This document shows positions 62,426 to 64,000 of a stretch of DNA of 64,000 bases, in pieces; position 1 is the first letter of the stretch, and each line of letters begins with the position of its first letter. This DNA is from Gordonia namibiensis NBRC 108229 (GTDB lineage: Bacteria; Actinomycetota; Actinomycetes; Mycobacteriales; Mycobacteriaceae): positions 1-64,000 of the forward strand of contig NZ_BAHE01000028.1 of NCBI RefSeq assembly GCF_000298235.1, read 5' to 3'. The translations under genes and the position numbers were made by a program. The notes under the pieces are model-generated. The model searched no databases, was not told where the DNA came from, and saw only the letters and a list, made by a program, of their open reading frames with translations.

Positions 62426-64000
<1,575 letters not shown>

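Overview
The window is high-GC actinobacterial DNA, most consistent with a mycolic-acid bacterium (order Mycobacteriales), and Gordonia or a close relative is my best guess. The reasons are the order of core genes (pdtaR, polA, rpsA, coaE, DUF402 gene, uvrB), which follows the mycobacterial order with local insertions, a mycobacterial-type Sdh1 operon with its own membrane anchor, GTG starts with 4-bp gene overlaps, a 13E12/DUF222 HNH gene with an SOS-like box, and a Zur-like box. The genus is inference from gene content, since no rRNA gene is present.

Layout. 1-8.5 kb: two TetR regulators, a secreted glycine-rich protein, a methyltransferase, a multi-pass membrane protein divergent from its likely TetR regulator, a DUF1254/DUF1214 protein, the HNH gene and a secreted GH43-like protein. 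8.7-12.6 kb: succinate dehydrogenase operon (small conserved gene, anchor, sdhA, sdhB). 12.8-16.2 kb: three translationally coupled glycan genes (WcbI-like, GT-B and GT2 glycosyltransferases), then a CsbD stress gene. 17.1-23.0 kb: a complete-looking gas-vesicle cluster without gvpN (gvpY-like, gvpZ-like, A, F, G, O, J, L, S, K), preceded by an unknown 110-residue membrane protein. 23.1-30.6 kb: an odd tRNA-Leu(CAA), pdtaR, a branched-chain amino-acid ABC transporter (LivH carries an extra N-terminal domain) and a GNAT gene. 30.7-37.4 kb: polA, an isopropylmalate-dehydrogenase-family gene and a polar amino-acid ABC transporter. 37.4-43.7 kb: two methyltransferase genes around a 37-bp tandem repeat, a frameshifted 2'-5' RNA ligase gene, and a VTC / DUF4956 / CotH module whose third gene is interrupted at a G7 tract. 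44.0-53.9 kb: rpsA, TetR, a Zur-controlled AztD-like zinc protein, coaE, a secreted protein, DUF402, uvrB, a universal stress protein and HMG-CoA lyase. 54.1-64.0 kb: a non-ribosomal peptide synthetase locus running off the window end. The first enzyme is C-A-T-C-A-T-C with a serine-type first adenylation domain, and the second begins with another adenylation domain.

The most unusual elements are: (i) homologous ~85-residue pieces at the C terminus of the first NRPS and the N terminus of the second, resembling truncated adenylation-domain starts and possibly acting as docking modules; (ii) the gas-vesicle cluster, with its acidic/basic-tailed accessory proteins and an unknown upstream membrane protein; (iii) the G7-interrupted CotH gene in a VTC/DUF4956 operon; (iv) a leucine-anticodon tRNA with a short variable loop; and (v) a LivH fusion. 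Every functional assignment rests on motif recognition by eye. No database search was run.
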